From Enterobacter quasihormaechei (lineage in GTDB: Bacteria; Pseudomonadota; Gammaproteobacteria; Enterobacterales; Enterobacteriaceae), in contig NZ_SJON01000002.1 in the NCBI RefSeq assembly GCF_004331385.1, positions 248,001 to 312,000 on the forward strand: 64,000 nt of DNA, in the 5' to 3' direction. Position numbers and translations under genes: made by a program. The notes under the pieces are model-generated. The model had not been told where the DNA came from and ran no database searches. It saw nothing but the letters and a program-made list of their open reading frames with translations. Below, in pieces: positions 1 through 10,695 of the stretch (position 1 is its first letter; each line of letters starts with the position of its first letter).

Positions 1-1341
<1,341 letters not shown>

Positions 1342-1347
1342 TCGCTC

Positions 1348-1371
1348 GCCCTCTCTGCAACCGGAGAGGGC
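1348..1371 (+). terminator. hairpin after bglA, possible terminator or repeat
   Basis: A near-perfect stem of GCCCTCTC against GAGAGGGC begins a few bases after the bglA stop codon. There is no T-tract, so intrinsic termination is uncertain. Its arms resemble palindromes found after speA and hemW, so it may belong to a dispersed repeat family. Confidence 0.45.
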
Positions 1372-1411
1372 AAACCGCTTATCTTCCAGACACTTCTTTA
1401 CAGCATTTGCG

Positions 1412-1439
1412 TTGCCAAAAGATGTTCGCCCGATAATAT
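1412..1439 (+). promoter_or_regulatory. putative scsA promoter
   Basis: TTGCCA (1412-1417) and TAATAT (1434-1439) are separated by 16 bases, a fair sigma-70 arrangement upstream of scsA. A perfect 9-bp inverted repeat, ATGTTCGCC at 1422-1430 and GGCGAACAT at 1459-1467, brackets the -10 element and covers the scsA ribosome-binding region and start codon. This is a prediction from pattern only. Confidence 0.45.
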
Positions 1440-1465
1440 AGGCGTCCTGAATATTAGAGGCGAAC

Positions 1466-1825
1466 ATGATTAAGCGACAACGCAACGCTATCCTGCTTGT
1501 AGCCCTGGCCTGCCTGGTGGTGCTGATATGCACCGCCCAGCGGATGGCCGGGATGCACGCGCTTGTCATGAACGTCACCGCCGTAAGCCAGTCTGTCCAG
1601 CAGGGGCAGGAAAGTTCCGATGCACCGGTCACCCCGTGTGAGCTTAGCGCCAAATCGCTGATGTCGGTCCCGCCGGTGTTGTTTGAAGGCGCCCTGTTTG
1701 CCGTTACCCTGCTGCTGGCGTTGCTGGCAGCCATTCCGCCGCGCCGCGAGCGGCAGTGGCCTCCCCGCGTTATCTCCCCGCCCCGGTTACGGGTGCATCT
1801 GCGATTATGCGTCTTCCGTGAATGA
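1466..1825 (+). CDS. scsA: suppressor of copper sensitivity protein ScsA-like
   Basis: A 119-residue inner-membrane protein with an N-terminal hydrophobic segment (about residues 8-27), a short polar loop containing one cysteine (TPCELSAKS), and a second hydrophobic segment (about 70-90), followed by a basic, arginine/proline-rich tail. Length and arrangement match ScsA of the Salmonella scs locus, where scsA precedes scsBCD. The start ATG at 1466 follows AGAGG. The molecular role of ScsA is poorly defined; the family is linked to copper and peroxide tolerance. The call rests mainly on its position directly before scsB and on its size. Confidence 0.75.
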   Translation: MIKRQRNAILLVALACLVVLICTAQRMAGMHALVMNVTAVSQSVQQGQESSDAPVTPCELSAKSLMSVPPVLFEGALFAVTLLLALLAAIPPRRERQWPPRVISPPRLRVHLRLCVFRE

Positions 1826-1873
1826 GTCTTCGCCTGTCACTTCAGGTTAATTTATCATTTACGGAGAAAATTT

Positions 1874-3883
1874 ATGTTTACTGTATTCAGGCGACTGCTG
1901 GTCTGCCTGCTTTGGCTATGGCTGCCCTTCAGCCAGGCTGCCGACAGCGGCTGGCTGCGCGCCGCCGATAATCAGCACGCCAGCGTCAGGCTGCGTGCGC
2001 AACCCGAAAGCACTGGCGAAACCCGCCTGCTGCTGGACGTCGCCCTGCAAAAAGGGTGGAAAACCTACTGGCGCTCGCCGGGCGAAGGCGGCGTCGCACC
2101 CGCCATTATCTGGCATCAACCCGTTGAGGCGATCTGGCGCTGGCCTACGCCGCAGCGTTTCGACGTCGCGGGCATCACCACGCAGGGCTATCACGGCGAT
2201 GTGAGCTTTCCCATCACCCTGCGGGGCGACGTCCCGAAGATCCTGAGCGGCGTGCTGACGCTCTCCACCTGTAGCAACGTCTGTATTCTTACTGACTACC
2301 CGTTCTCGCTGAACATGACCGCATCCGCAGACGCCGGTTTTGATTATGATTTCAGTCGGGCCATGGGCACCCTTCCGCTCAGCGGCGGGTTGACCTCAAC
2401 GCTTAACGCCACCTACGCCCCCGGCAAGCTGACCGTAACGGCGCAGCGTGAGGCTGGCTGGCAGGCGCCGTCGCTGTTTATCGACGGCATGGACGACGTG
2501 GATTTCGGCAAGCCGACCCTCGCCGTGCGCGGTGATTCGCTGGTGGCCACCGTGCCCGTGACGGACAGCTGGGGCGAGGCCGCGCCGAGCCTCAGCGGGA
2601 AAACGCTATCGCTGGTGCTCGCCGACAGCGGCCAGGCGCAGGAGTCCCGCGTGGAGATCCAGCCGGGCAGCGCCGCCCCCGCGTTCTCGTTAGGCTGGGT
2701 GCTGCTGATGGCGCTGGCTGGTGGCCTGATCCTCAACGTAATGCCCTGCGTGCTGCCGGTGCTGGCCATGAAGCTGGGCACGCTGATGCAAACCGAACGG
2801 CAGGCGCGCGGTCAGGTGCGCAGGCAGTTTCTTGCTTCGGTGTCCGGGATCGTGATGTCGTTCCTCGCGCTGGCGCTGATGATGACGGTTTTACGCTTAG
2901 GCAATCAGGCGCTTGGCTGGGGGATCCAGTTCCAGAATCCGTGGTTTATTGGCGCGATGGCGCTGGTGATGGTGCTTTTCAGCGCCAGCCTGCTGGGGCT
3001 GTTTGAAATCCGCCTCCCTTCCGGGGCCAGCACGTTCCTCGCCACGCGCGGAGGAAACGGTCTGGCAGGCCATTTCTGGCAGGGCGCGTTTGCGACGCTG
3101 CTGGCAACGCCCTGCACCGCGCCGTTCCTGGGCACTGCGGTATCGGTCGCGCTGGCGTCGCCGCTTCCTCTGCTGTGGGGGATCTTCCTGGCAATGGGCA
3201 TCGGCATGAGCCTGCCGTGGCTGCTGGTGGCGGCCTGGCCGGCGCTGGCACAGCGGTTGCCGCGTCCGGGACGCTGGATGAACATCGTGCGCGTCGTGCT
3301 GGGGATGATGATGCTTGGCTCATCGCTGTGGCTGCTGAGCTTACTGACGGTGCATATCGGCACCCTGCCCGTTATCACGCTGGGCGTGCTCCTCATCCTT
3401 GCGCTGCTGCTGGTCACCGCCTGGCGCTACCGCTGGCAAACGGCCCTGCGCGCCGGAGCGTTTGCCATCGTCGTGGCCGGGGCGGTTGCGTTTGTTTCCG
3501 GCTCCGGCAGCGAGGGGGCCCGACGCGATCGCATTCACTGGCAGCCGCTCAGCGAGCAGGCCATCACCCAGGCGCTGGCGGAGAACAAACGGGTGTTCGT
3601 CGACGTGACCGCTGACTGGTGCGTGACCTGTAAAGCCAATAAATACAACGTGCTGCTGCGCGACGACGTACAGGATGCGCTCTCTGCCCCGGACGTCGTT
3701 GCCCTGCGCGGTGACTGGAGCCGCCCCTCCGATACCATCAGCCAGTTCTTAACCACGCGCGGCAGCGCCGCCGTACCGTTTAACCAGATTTACGGACCAG
3801 GGTTACCGCAGGGCCACGTGCTGCCCCCGCTGTTAAGCCGTGAAGCGGTGCTGAGCACCCTGTCCGATGCGAAAGGAAAATAA
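1874..3883 (+). CDS. scsB: ScsB, DsbD-like membrane thiol reductase
   Basis: A 669-residue protein that passes reducing equivalents from cytoplasmic thioredoxin across the inner membrane to periplasmic partners. Visible parts: signal peptide (1-22), N-terminal periplasmic domain with a cysteine pair (STCSNVC, near 135), a multi-helix membrane domain with the redox cysteines typical of DsbD relatives (NVMPCVLP and ATPCTAPFL), and a C-terminal thioredoxin-like domain with CVTC (near 588). ScsB differs from DsbD in its larger N-terminal domain. It lies 48 bases after scsA and directly before scsC, its known partner in Salmonella and Proteus. Confidence 0.92.
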   Translation: MFTVFRRLLVCLLWLWLPFSQAADSGWLRAADNQHASVRLRAQPESTGETRLLLDVALQKGWKTYWRSPGEGGVAPAIIWHQPVEAIWRWPTPQRFDVAGITTQGYHGDVSFPITLRGDVPKILSGVLTLSTCSNVCILTDYPFSLNMTASADAGFDYDFSRAMGTLPLSGGLTSTLNATYAPGKLTVTAQREAGWQAPSLFIDGMDDVDFGKPTLAVRGDSLVATVPVTDSWGEAAPSLSGKTLSLVLADSGQAQESRVEIQPGSAAPAFSLGWVLLMALAGGLILNVMPCVLPVLAMKLGTLMQTERQARGQVRRQFLASVSGIVMSFLALALMMTVLRLGNQALGWGIQFQNPWFIGAMALVMVLFSASLLGLFEIRLPSGASTFLATRGGNGLAGHFWQGAFATLLATPCTAPFLGTAVSVALASPLPLLWGIFLAMGIGMSLPWLLVAAWPALAQRLPRPGRWMNIVRVVLGMMMLGSSLWLLSLLTVHIGTLPVITLGVLLILALLLVTAWRYRWQTALRAGAFAIVVAGAVAFVSGSGSEGARRDRIHWQPLSEQAITQALAENKRVFVDVTADWCVTCKANKYNVLLRDDVQDALSAPDVVALRGDWSRPSDTISQFLTTRGSAAVPFNQIYGPGLPQGHVLPPLLSREAVLSTLSDAKGK

Positions 3884-3884
3884 T

Positions 3885-4487
3885 ATGCGCACGTTTATCG
3901 CCTTACTGCTGCTCTCTTTATCGGCGTTCAGTTTTGCCGAGCCGACAGAGGACGCTTCCGATGACCAGCTGGCGGCGCTGCTGTTCAACGATCCGGCCAG
4001 CCCGCGAACCGGCGCGACGTCGCCGAAGCTCACCATCGTCTCCTTCACGGATTACAATTGCCCTTACTGCAAGCAGTTCGACCCGATGCTGGAGAAAATC
4101 GTACGTGATAATCCCGACGTGCAGCTCATCGTTAAACTGCTGCCGTTTAAGGGGCAAAGCTCGGTGAATGCCGCTAAGGCGGCGCTCTCGACGTGGCAGC
4201 AGGCGCCAGACAAATTCTGGGCGCTCCACCAGCGGCTGATGATGAAAAAAGGCTATCACGATGACGCCAGCATCGCCGCCGCGCGGGCCAAAACCGGAAC
4301 GGACGGCATTAAAACGGATGATAAAACCATGGACAGCCTAAAGATGAACCTGATCCTGGCGCAGGTACTGAATATTCAGGGTACGCCGGCAACCATCATC
4401 GGTGACCAGATGGTGGCGGGCGCCATTCCTTATGACGATCTGGAGGGGCTGGTCAAAGAACAGCTGGCAAACGCCCGTGGCAGGTAA
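3885..4487 (+). CDS. scsC: ScsC, periplasmic DsbA-fold thiol protein
   Basis: A 200-residue secreted protein with signal peptide (MRTFIALLLLSLSAFSFA), a DsbA-like fold and a CPYC active site (YNCPYCKQF), plus the cis-proline loop (QGTPATII). ScsC relatives act as disulfide reductases/isomerases or copper-binding proteins kept reduced by ScsB. The start at 3885 is preferred over 3867, which lies inside scsB; it follows the Shine-Dalgarno-like AAAGGA, and the gap to the scsB stop is one base, implying translational coupling. Confidence 0.92.
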   Translation: MRTFIALLLLSLSAFSFAEPTEDASDDQLAALLFNDPASPRTGATSPKLTIVSFTDYNCPYCKQFDPMLEKIVRDNPDVQLIVKLLPFKGQSSVNAAKAALSTWQQAPDKFWALHQRLMMKKGYHDDASIAAARAKTGTDGIKTDDKTMDSLKMNLILAQVLNIQGTPATIIGDQMVAGAIPYDDLEGLVKEQLANARGR

Positions 4488-4977
4488 GCTTCCGCGCCTG
4501 CTGCGCGAGCTGGCCGTGTGGCTGCTGATTGGCGTAGCCGTGAGCCTGGCGGTGGATTATTTCCGCCAGCCCGCGCTGCCGCAGAACTTCGCGTCCACCA
4601 CGCTGCAAACCCTCGACGGCGAGACCGTCGATCTTATCGCCATGAGTGAGGAGCGTCCGCTGCTGGTCTACGTCTGGGCGACGTGGTGCGGCGTCTGCCG
4701 CTACACCACGCCGTCGGTAGCGGCGCTGGCCGCGGACGGGGGTAACGTGATGTCGGTTGCGCTGCGCTCAGGCGATAACGCGGCGCTCGAAACATGGATG
4801 AGGAAGAAGAAGGCTGCGATGCCCACGGTCAACGACGCCAGCGGAGAGCTGGCGCGTCAGTGGGACGTTCAGGTGACGCCCACACTGGTGGTGATCTCTC
4901 ACGGTGAAGTGACGTCGATCACCACCGGCTGGACCAGCAGCTGGGGGATGCGCCTGCGGCTGTGGCTGGCGTCGTAG
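4477..4977 (+). CDS. scsD: ScsD, membrane-anchored thioredoxin-like protein
   Basis: A 166-residue TlpA/thioredoxin-family protein with one N-terminal membrane anchor (about 8-25) and the active site WCGVC in WATWCGVCRY, so the thioredoxin domain faces the periplasm. The best start is GTG at 4477, which gives MAGKLPRLLRE and overlaps the scsC stop by 11 bases. An ATG further upstream at 4402 would add 25 residues that only mirror the scsC reading in another frame. It is the last gene of the scs operon; ygfF converges on it two bases later. Confidence 0.9.
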   Translation: MAGKLPRLLRELAVWLLIGVAVSLAVDYFRQPALPQNFASTTLQTLDGETVDLIAMSEERPLLVYVWATWCGVCRYTTPSVAALAADGGNVMSVALRSGDNAALETWMRKKKAAMPTVNDASGELARQWDVQVTPTLVVISHGEVTSITTGWTSSWGMRLRLWLAS

Positions 4978-4979
4978 CG

Positions 4980-5723
4980 TTACTTCCCGCCGGCCAGCTC
5001 CAGGAAGCTGCCGGTGACATAGGAGGCCTTGTCGCTCAGCAGCCAGGCAATGGCCTGGGCCACCTCCTCCGGCTGTCCGCCACGCTGCATGGGTAACAGA
5101 GACTTCACCCGATCCACACGCCCCGGCTCGCCGCCGGAGGCGTGAATATCGGTATAAATCAGGCCAGGCCGCACGCAGTTCACGCGAATGCCCTGCGCCG
5201 CTACCTCCAGCGCGAGGCCGGTCGTCAGGGAATCCACTGCCCCTTTGGAGGCGGCATAATCCACATATTCCCCGGGCGCGCCCAGGCGTGACGCCGCCGA
5301 AGAGACGTTCACAATCGCGCCGCCCTTGCCGCCGTGTTTATGCGACATGCGCTTTACCGCCTCACGGCAGCAGAGAAAATAGCCGGTGACGTTGGTGGCC
5401 AGCACGCGGTTAATACGCTCAGCGGAGAGGTTTTCGAGGGTGGATTGTTCAAACAGAATTCCGGCGTTGTTCACCAGCGCGGCGAGCGGCTCACCTTCGC
5501 GATCGATGCTGTCGAACATCGCCATCACCTGCGCTTCGTCGCTGATATCCGCGCGCACGGCAAAGGCCTGACCGCCCGCGTCCACGATCTGATTAATAAC
5601 GTCCGTCGCAGCGGTGATGTTGTGATGAAAATTCACCGCTACGGTGTAGCCTTCGCTTGCCAGCTGTAGCGCGGTGGCTTTACCAATGCCGCGGCTGGCG
5701 CCGGTGACCAGTGCAATTGCCAT
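4980..5723 (-). CDS. ygfF: SDR-family oxidoreductase YgfF
   Basis: A 247-residue short-chain dehydrogenase. It shows the NAD(P)-binding motif TGASRGIG (7-14), the NNAG motif, the catalytic Ser (NVSSAASR) and YAASK with the Tyr-x3-Lys pair. It belongs to the glucose-1-dehydrogenase/3-oxoacyl-ACP-reductase-like branch; the physiological substrate is unknown to me. In E. coli ygfF also sits directly downstream of gcvP. Its 3' end abuts scsD tail to tail, with no room for a terminator between them. Confidence 0.9.
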   Translation of the reverse strand: MAIALVTGASRGIGKATALQLASEGYTVAVNFHHNITAATDVINQIVDAGGQAFAVRADISDEAQVMAMFDSIDREGEPLAALVNNAGILFEQSTLENLSAERINRVLATNVTGYFLCCREAVKRMSHKHGGKGGAIVNVSSAASRLGAPGEYVDYAASKGAVDSLTTGLALEVAAQGIRVNCVRPGLIYTDIHASGGEPGRVDRVKSLLPMQRGGQPEEVAQAIAWLLSDKASYVTGSFLELAGGK

Positions 5724-5746
5724 TCACAACCTCCAGATAAAAAAAA

Positions 5747-5777
5747 GCCGGGTGGCGCTTACGCTTACCCGGCCTAC
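5747..5777. repeat. REP-like palindrome between ygfF and gcvP
   Basis: The stretch has arms GCCGGGT and ACCCGGC around a GC-rich centre (GGCGCTTACGCTT), the common REP/PU pattern of enterobacteria. It sits between the gcvP stop codon and the ygfF start, where such elements can trim or stabilise mRNA 3' ends. Confidence 0.8.
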
Positions 5778-5791
5778 AGTATGGCAAATAA

Positions 5792-8665
5792 TTACTGGTA
5801 TTCGCTCATCGGTACGCAGGAGCAGAACAGGTTACGGTCGCCGTAGACGTCATCAAGACGCTTCACGGTCGGCCAGTATTTGTTTGCCACGCCCGCCGGG
5901 AAGACGGCCAGCTCGCGGGTGTAACCGTGATTCCACTCTGCCACCAGTTCGTTCTGGGTATGCGGCGCGTTAACCAGCGGGTTATCTTCCAGCGTCCACT
6001 CTCCGCCCTTCACGCGGTCGATTTCGCTACGAATGGCCAGCATCGCGTCGATAAAGCGGTCCAGCTCCACCTTGCTTTCAGACTCGGTCGGCTCAACCAT
6101 CAGCGTACCCGCCACCGGGAAGGACATGGTTGGTGCGTGGAAACCGTAGTCGATCAGGCGCTTGGCAATATCCAGCTCGCTGATGCCCGTCTCGTCCTTC
6201 AGAGGACGAATATCGAGGATGCACTCATGCGCCACGCGACCGTCGCGGCCAGTGTAGAGCACCGGATAGGCGTCCTTCAGGCGCGTTGCGATGTAGTTGG
6301 CGTTCAGGATCGCCACCTGGCTGGCCTGCTTCAGGCCTTCCGCGCCCATCATGCGGATGTACATCCAGCTGATAGGCAGGATAGAGGCGCTGCCGAACGG
6401 GGCCGCAGAGACCGCGCCCTGACGGGTCAGCATGCCTTCAATCTGCACCACGCTGTGCCCCGGCACAAACGGCGCCAGGTGCGCTTTGACGCCAATTGGC
6501 CCCATGCCTGGGCCGCCGCCGCCGTGTGGAATGCAGAACGTTTTGTGCAGGTTCAGGTGCGACACGTCCGCGCCAATGAAGCCCGGAGAGGTGATGCCCA
6601 CCTGGGCGTTCATGTTCGCGCCGTCGAGGTAAACCTGACCGCCGAACTGATGCACCACTTCACACACTTCACGGATGGTCTCTTCGTACACGCCGTGGGT
6701 AGACGGGTAGGTCACCATGATGCACGAAAGTTTGTCGCCCGCCTGCCCGGCTTTCGCGCGCAGGTCGGCCAAATCGATGTTGCCGTTTTTGTCACACGCC
6801 ACGACCACCACTTCCATCCCCGCCATCTGGGCAGAGGCCGGGTTGGTGCCGTGGGCGGAGCTTGGGATCAGGCAGATATCACGGTGGCCTTCATTGCGGC
6901 TTTCGTGATAGTGACGGATCGCCAGCAGACCGGCGTATTCACCCTGCGCGCCGGAGTTCGGCTGCATGCAGAGCGCGTCGTACCCGGTCAGCTTCACCAG
7001 CCAGTCGGAAAGCTGGTTGATCATCATGTGATAACCTTCCGCCTGCTCGGCCGGGCAGAACGGGTGCAGCTCGGAGAACTCAGGCCAGGTAATCGGGATC
7101 ATCTCTGCCGCAGCGTTCAGCTTCATGGTGCAGGAGCCCAGCGGGATCATCGCCTGGTTCAGCGCCAGATCCTTGCGCTCCAGAGAGTGCATGTAGCGCA
7201 TCATCTCGGTTTCGCTGTGGTAGCGGTTGAACACCGGGTGAGTCAGGATCGCGTCATTGCGCAGCATGCTTTCCTGAATGGAGCGGCTGTCGAGCGCGAC
7301 CTCTTTGTCGAGCGTATCAATGTCCAGACCGTGTGCGTCGCCCAGCAGCACGTCAAACAGCGTTGCGATATCGTCACGCGTCGTCGATTCATCCAAGGTG
7401 ATCCCTACCGCGTGATGAATGTCGCTGCGCAGGTTGATTTGCGCGGCCTCGGCGCGCGCCAGCACGGCGGCCTTGTCTGCCACGTCGACGCACAGGGTGT
7501 CGAAATAGTGCTCATGACGCAGCCTGAGGCCTTTTTGTTGCAGTCCGCAGGCCAGAATGTCGGCCAGACGGTGGATGCGGCTGGCAATACGTTTCAGCCC
7601 AGCCGGACCATGGAACACCGCGTACAGGCTGGCAATGTTTGCCAGCAGCACCTGAGAGGTACAGATGTTGGAGTTCGCTTTCTCGCGGCGGATATGCTGC
7701 TCGCGGGTCTGCATCGCCATGCGCAGCGCGGTGTTACCGGCGGCATCTTTCGATACGCCAATAATACGGCCCGGCATGGAGCGTTTAAATTCATCTTTTG
7801 CGCCAAAGAATGCAGCGTGCGGGCCGCCGTAGCCCATCGGCACGCCGAAGCGTTGCGCTGAGCCAAAGACAATGTCCGCGCCCTGTTTGCCCGGTGCGGT
7901 CAGCAGCACCAGCGCCATAAAATCAGCGGCGACGCTCACAATCACCTTACGGGATTTGAGTTCAGCGATCAGCGCGCTGTAATCATGCACTTCTCCGGTG
8001 GTGCCCACCTGCTGTAACAGCACGCCGAAGACGTCCTGGTGATCCAGCACTTTGTCAGCGTCGTCGACAATCACCTCAAAGCCGAAGGTTTCCGCACGGG
8101 TGCGCACCACGTCCAGCGTCTGGGGATGCACGTCTGCCGCTACGAAGAAGCGGTTGGCGTTTTTCAGCTTGCTCACGCGCTTCGCCATCGCCATCGCTTC
8201 GGCGGCGGCGGTGGCTTCATCCAGCAGAGAGGCGGAAGCGATATCCATGCCGGTCAGATCCAGGGTCACCTGCTGGAAGTTCAGCAGCGCTTCCAGACGG
8301 CCCTGAGAGACTTCTGGCTGATAGGGGGTATAAGCGGTGTACCAGCCCGGGTTTTCCAGCATGTTGCGCAGGATAACCGGCGGTAACTGCACGTTGGTGT
8401 AGCCCATGCCGATGTAAGACTTATAGCGCTTGTTGAGGCCGGCGATAGCCTTCAGCTCCGCCAGCGCGGCGAACTCCGTTATGGACTCGCCAACCTGCGG
8501 CGGCGTGGCAAGCTGGATGTCTTTTGGCACGATCTGGCCGATCAGTGCGTTTAATGAATCCGCGCCAACTGTCTTCAGCATCTCCTGCTGTTGCTGAGCA
8601 TCCGGCCCAATGTGACGTTCAATGAAGGCGCCACGGTTTTCAAGCTGGCTTAAAGTCTGTGTCAT
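5792..8665 (-). CDS. gcvP: glycine dehydrogenase (decarboxylating), P protein
   Basis: A 957-residue PLP enzyme, the usual length for the single-chain P protein. It decarboxylates glycine and transfers the aminomethyl group to lipoylated GcvH. The PLP-lysine motif [18 protein letters not shown] is near residue 705; the two halves of the protein are homologous, as in the family. Third gene of gcvTHP, separated from gcvH by a 125-base gap containing a REP pair, which may lower its expression relative to gcvH. The large open frame on the opposite strand (5927-7861) is a codon-bias shadow. Confidence 0.98.
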   Translation of the reverse strand: MTQTLSQLENRGAFIERHIGPDAQQQQEMLKTVGADSLNALIGQIVPKDIQLATPPQVGESITEFAALAELKAIAGLNKRYKSYIGMGYTNVQLPPVILRNMLENPGWYTAYTPYQPEVSQGRLEALLNFQQVTLDLTGMDIASASLLDEATAAAEAMAMAKRVSKLKNANRFFVAADVHPQTLDVVRTRAETFGFEVIVDDADKVLDHQDVFGVLLQQVGTTGEVHDYSALIAELKSRKVIVSVAADFMALVLLTAPGKQGADIVFGSAQRFGVPMGYGGPHAAFFGAKDEFKRSMPGRIIGVSKDAAGNTALRMAMQTREQHIRREKANSNICTSQVLLANIASLYAVFHGPAGLKRIASRIHRLADILACGLQQKGLRLRHEHYFDTLCVDVADKAAVLARAEAAQINLRSDIHHAVGITLDESTTRDDIATLFDVLLGDAHGLDIDTLDKEVALDSRSIQESMLRNDAILTHPVFNRYHSETEMMRYMHSLERKDLALNQAMIPLGSCTMKLNAAAEMIPITWPEFSELHPFCPAEQAEGYHMMINQLSDWLVKLTGYDALCMQPNSGAQGEYAGLLAIRHYHESRNEGHRDICLIPSSAHGTNPASAQMAGMEVVVVACDKNGNIDLADLRAKAGQAGDKLSCIMVTYPSTHGVYEETIREVCEVVHQFGGQVYLDGANMNAQVGITSPGFIGADVSHLNLHKTFCIPHGGGGPGMGPIGVKAHLAPFVPGHSVVQIEGMLTRQGAVSAAPFGSASILPISWMYIRMMGAEGLKQASQVAILNANYIATRLKDAYPVLYTGRDGRVAHECILDIRPLKDETGISELDIAKRLIDYGFHAPTMSFPVAGTLMVEPTESESKVELDRFIDAMLAIRSEIDRVKGGEWTLEDNPLVNAPHTQNELVAEWNHGYTRELAVFPAGVANKYWPTVKRLDDVYGDRNLFCSCVPMSEYQ

Positions 8666-8717
8666 GAGCGATGGTTCCTGAAACGTGCAGTGAATCGTAG
8701 TTATCTGTAACGCTGTT

Positions 8718-8785
8718 GCCCGGTGGCGCTAACGCTTGCCGGGCCTACGCAGATCGGTAGGCCGGATGCGCAGCGCCATCCGGCA
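8718..8785. repeat. pair of REP-like palindromes between gcvH and gcvP
   Basis: Two adjacent palindromes: GCCCGGTGGCGC...GCCGGGC, then GCCGGATGCGCAGCGCCATCCGGC, in the arrangement of a BIME. They fall inside the gcvTHP operon between gcvH and gcvP. Confidence 0.85.
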
Positions 8786-8790
8786 CAACG

Positions 8791-9180
8791 TTATTCGTCT
8801 TCCAGTAATGCTTCGTACGCGGTCGCATCCAGCAGCGCGGCAACCTGCGCTTCGTCGCTGGCTTTGATCTTGAAGATCCAGCCGCCTTCATACGGCTCGC
8901 TGTTGACCAGCTCCGGGGAGTCGCTCAGCGCGTCGTTCACGGCAACAATTTCACCGCTCACAGGCGCGTAGATGTCAGAAGCCGCTTTGACGGATTCCGC
9001 CACCGCACAGTCGTCGCCTGCGCTCACGGTTGCGCCCACTTCCGGCAGGTCAACAAACACCATGTCGCCCAGCAGCTCCTGCGCGTGCTCGGTGATCCCA
9101 ACGGTGTAAGTGCCGTCCGCCTCTTTGCGCAGCCACTCGTGTTCTTTGCTGTATTTCAGTTCTGCTGGCACATTGCTCAT
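8791..9180 (-). CDS. gcvH: glycine cleavage system H protein
   Basis: A 129-residue lipoyl carrier protein that shuttles the aminomethyl intermediate between GcvP, GcvT and lipoamide dehydrogenase. The lipoylation lysine is K65 in AESVKAASD, and the length equals that of E. coli GcvH. Second gene of the operon; it starts 23 bases after the gcvT stop with an AGGAGAA ribosome-binding site. Confidence 0.98.
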   Translation of the reverse strand: MSNVPAELKYSKEHEWLRKEADGTYTVGITEHAQELLGDMVFVDLPEVGATVSAGDDCAVAESVKAASDIYAPVSGEIVAVNDALSDSPELVNSEPYEGGWIFKIKASDEAQVAALLDATAYEALLEDE

Positions 9181-9203
9181 TGAAGTTCTCCTGATAAAAA
9201 TAA

Positions 9204-10298
9204 TTAGGCGACCGGCTTACCGGCGCGAACAAAAATCGGTTTGGTCACGTTGACCGGCATTTCGCGGTTGCGGATCTGCACCACCGCCGTTTCGCCAATG
9301 CCCGCCGGCACGCGCGCCAGGGCAATACTGTAGCCGAGCGTCGGGGAGAAGGTTCCGCTGGTGATCACGCCTTCGCGATGATTGCCGTCAGCATCGGTGA
9401 AGCGCACCGGCAGCTCGCCGCGCAGCACACCTTTTTCCTTCATCACCAGGCCAACCAGCTGTTCGGTGCCCTTCTCGCGCTGCATCTCCAGCGCTTCACG
9501 ACCAATAAATTCACGGTCGGCCGGTTCCCACGCGATGGTCCAGCCCATGTTGGCCGCCAGCGGAGAGACGCCTTCATCCATCTCCTGGCCGTAGAGGTTC
9601 ATGCCCGCTTCCAGACGCAGCGTATCGCGCGCGCCCAGACCCGCAGGCTTCACGCCCGCCTCAACCAGGGCACGCCAGAAATCGGCGGCTTTCTCGTTCG
9701 GCATGGCAATTTCATAGCCCGCTTCACCGGTGTAGCCGGTGGTGGCGATAAACAGATCCCCCGCCTGCACGCCGAAGAACGGTTTCATCCCTTCGGTGGC
9801 GTTGCGTTGCTCGTCGCTGAACAGAGACGCGGCTTTCGCCTGGGCATTGGGTCCCTGCACGGCGATCAGCGACAGGTCGTCACGAACGGTGATATCGATG
9901 GCGTAAGGTTCAGCGTGTTGGGAAATCCAGGAGAGGTCTTTTTCGCGAGTGGCGGAGTTTACAACGAGGCGGAAGAAATCTTCGGTGAAGTAGTAGACGA
10001 TGAGGTCGTCAATCACGCCGCCCGAGGCATTGAGCATGCCGGTATAAAGCGCTTTGCCCGGCGTCTTCAGTTTGGCGACGTCGTTTGCCAGCAGATAACG
10101 CAAAAACTCCCGGGTGCGGCTTCCGCGCAGGTCGACAATCGTCATGTGTGACACGTCGAACATACCGGCATCGGTGCGCACCGCGTGGTGCTCATCAATT
10201 TGCGAGCCGTAGTGCAGCGGCATCATCCAGCCGTGGAAGTCCACCATGCGGGCGCCGCATAACACGTGCTGTTCGTACAAAGGAGTCTGTTGAGCCAT
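9204..10298 (-). CDS. gcvT: glycine cleavage system T protein (aminomethyltransferase)
   Basis: A 364-residue tetrahydrofolate-dependent enzyme that takes the aminomethyl group from GcvH, releasing ammonia and 5,10-methylene-THF. Family features seen: the N-terminal [14 protein letters not shown] and the FDVSHM segment carrying the folate-site aspartate region, the [10 protein letters not shown] motif, and a C-terminal barrel. First gene of the gcv operon; its upstream gap holds the putative GcvA boxes. Confidence 0.97.
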   Translation of the reverse strand: MAQQTPLYEQHVLCGARMVDFHGWMMPLHYGSQIDEHHAVRTDAGMFDVSHMTIVDLRGSRTREFLRYLLANDVAKLKTPGKALYTGMLNASGGVIDDLIVYYFTEDFFRLVVNSATREKDLSWISQHAEPYAIDITVRDDLSLIAVQGPNAQAKAASLFSDEQRNATEGMKPFFGVQAGDLFIATTGYTGEAGYEIAMPNEKAADFWRALVEAGVKPAGLGARDTLRLEAGMNLYGQEMDEGVSPLAANMGWTIAWEPADREFIGREALEMQREKGTEQLVGLVMKEKGVLRGELPVRFTDADGNHREGVITSGTFSPTLGYSIALARVPAGIGETAVVQIRNREMPVNVTKPIFVRAGKPVA

Positions 10299-10640
10299 CT
10301 TTTCCTCGTTGAAAAATTCACCGTGAAACCCGGTGTCGGCCTCGCAATCGGTAGCCGACGCAAACGTTCTCTTTTACCTGAACTTACCACCGAAACCGGC
10401 GGTTAACCATAAGGTAAAGCGGGTCATCACATTAGCTTATGGCTAAAAAACGCAGGAAAGCGTACAGAGTATTTGACTGGGAAAATGCGATTAAACCCGC
10501 ATAATATTAACAATGATCTAACAGGATTTAGCGGATGATGATATTTCGTGCGGAAAAACGGGCCGAATTTCCGTAACATAAAAATTGTAAGATTAGATTT
10601 TCTAATGCGAAAAATGGCGTGAAATTAGATTATTTCAAAC
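10299..10640 (-). promoter_or_regulatory. gcvTHP control region with GcvA-type CTAAT boxes
   Basis: In E. coli gcv is controlled by GcvA, Lrp, PurR and CRP, and GcvA sites share CTAAT (ATTAG on the other strand). Here ATTAG occurs at 10431-10435, a 15-base inverted repeat ATTAGATTTTCTAAT at 10592-10606, and another ATTAG at 10624-10628. One near site and two sites about 160-190 bases further out mirror the E. coli geometry. The stretch between is A+T-rich, compatible with Lrp binding. Promoter hexamers were not assigned. Confidence 0.6.
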
Positions 10641-10644
10641 GAGG

Positions 10645-10676
10645 AATTTTCCCCGGCGCAGAGGCCGGGAAAATAA
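10645..10676 (-). terminator. hairpin after ubiI, probable terminator
   Basis: A hairpin with arms CCCGGC and GCCGGG, extended by TTTT/AAAA flanks with one bulged C, begins about 20 bases past the ubiI stop codon. On the minus strand it is followed by an A/T-rich stretch rather than a clean U-tract, so efficiency is uncertain. Confidence 0.55.
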
Positions 10677-10695
10677 AGTGTGACGGGGATCGAGA

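Noticed and set aside
5927..7861. 644-codon open frame on the plus strand opposite gcvP
   Set aside because: Antisense to a certain gene; composition is dominated by His, Arg and Gln as expected from the reverse of biased codons, with no domain and no ribosome site.
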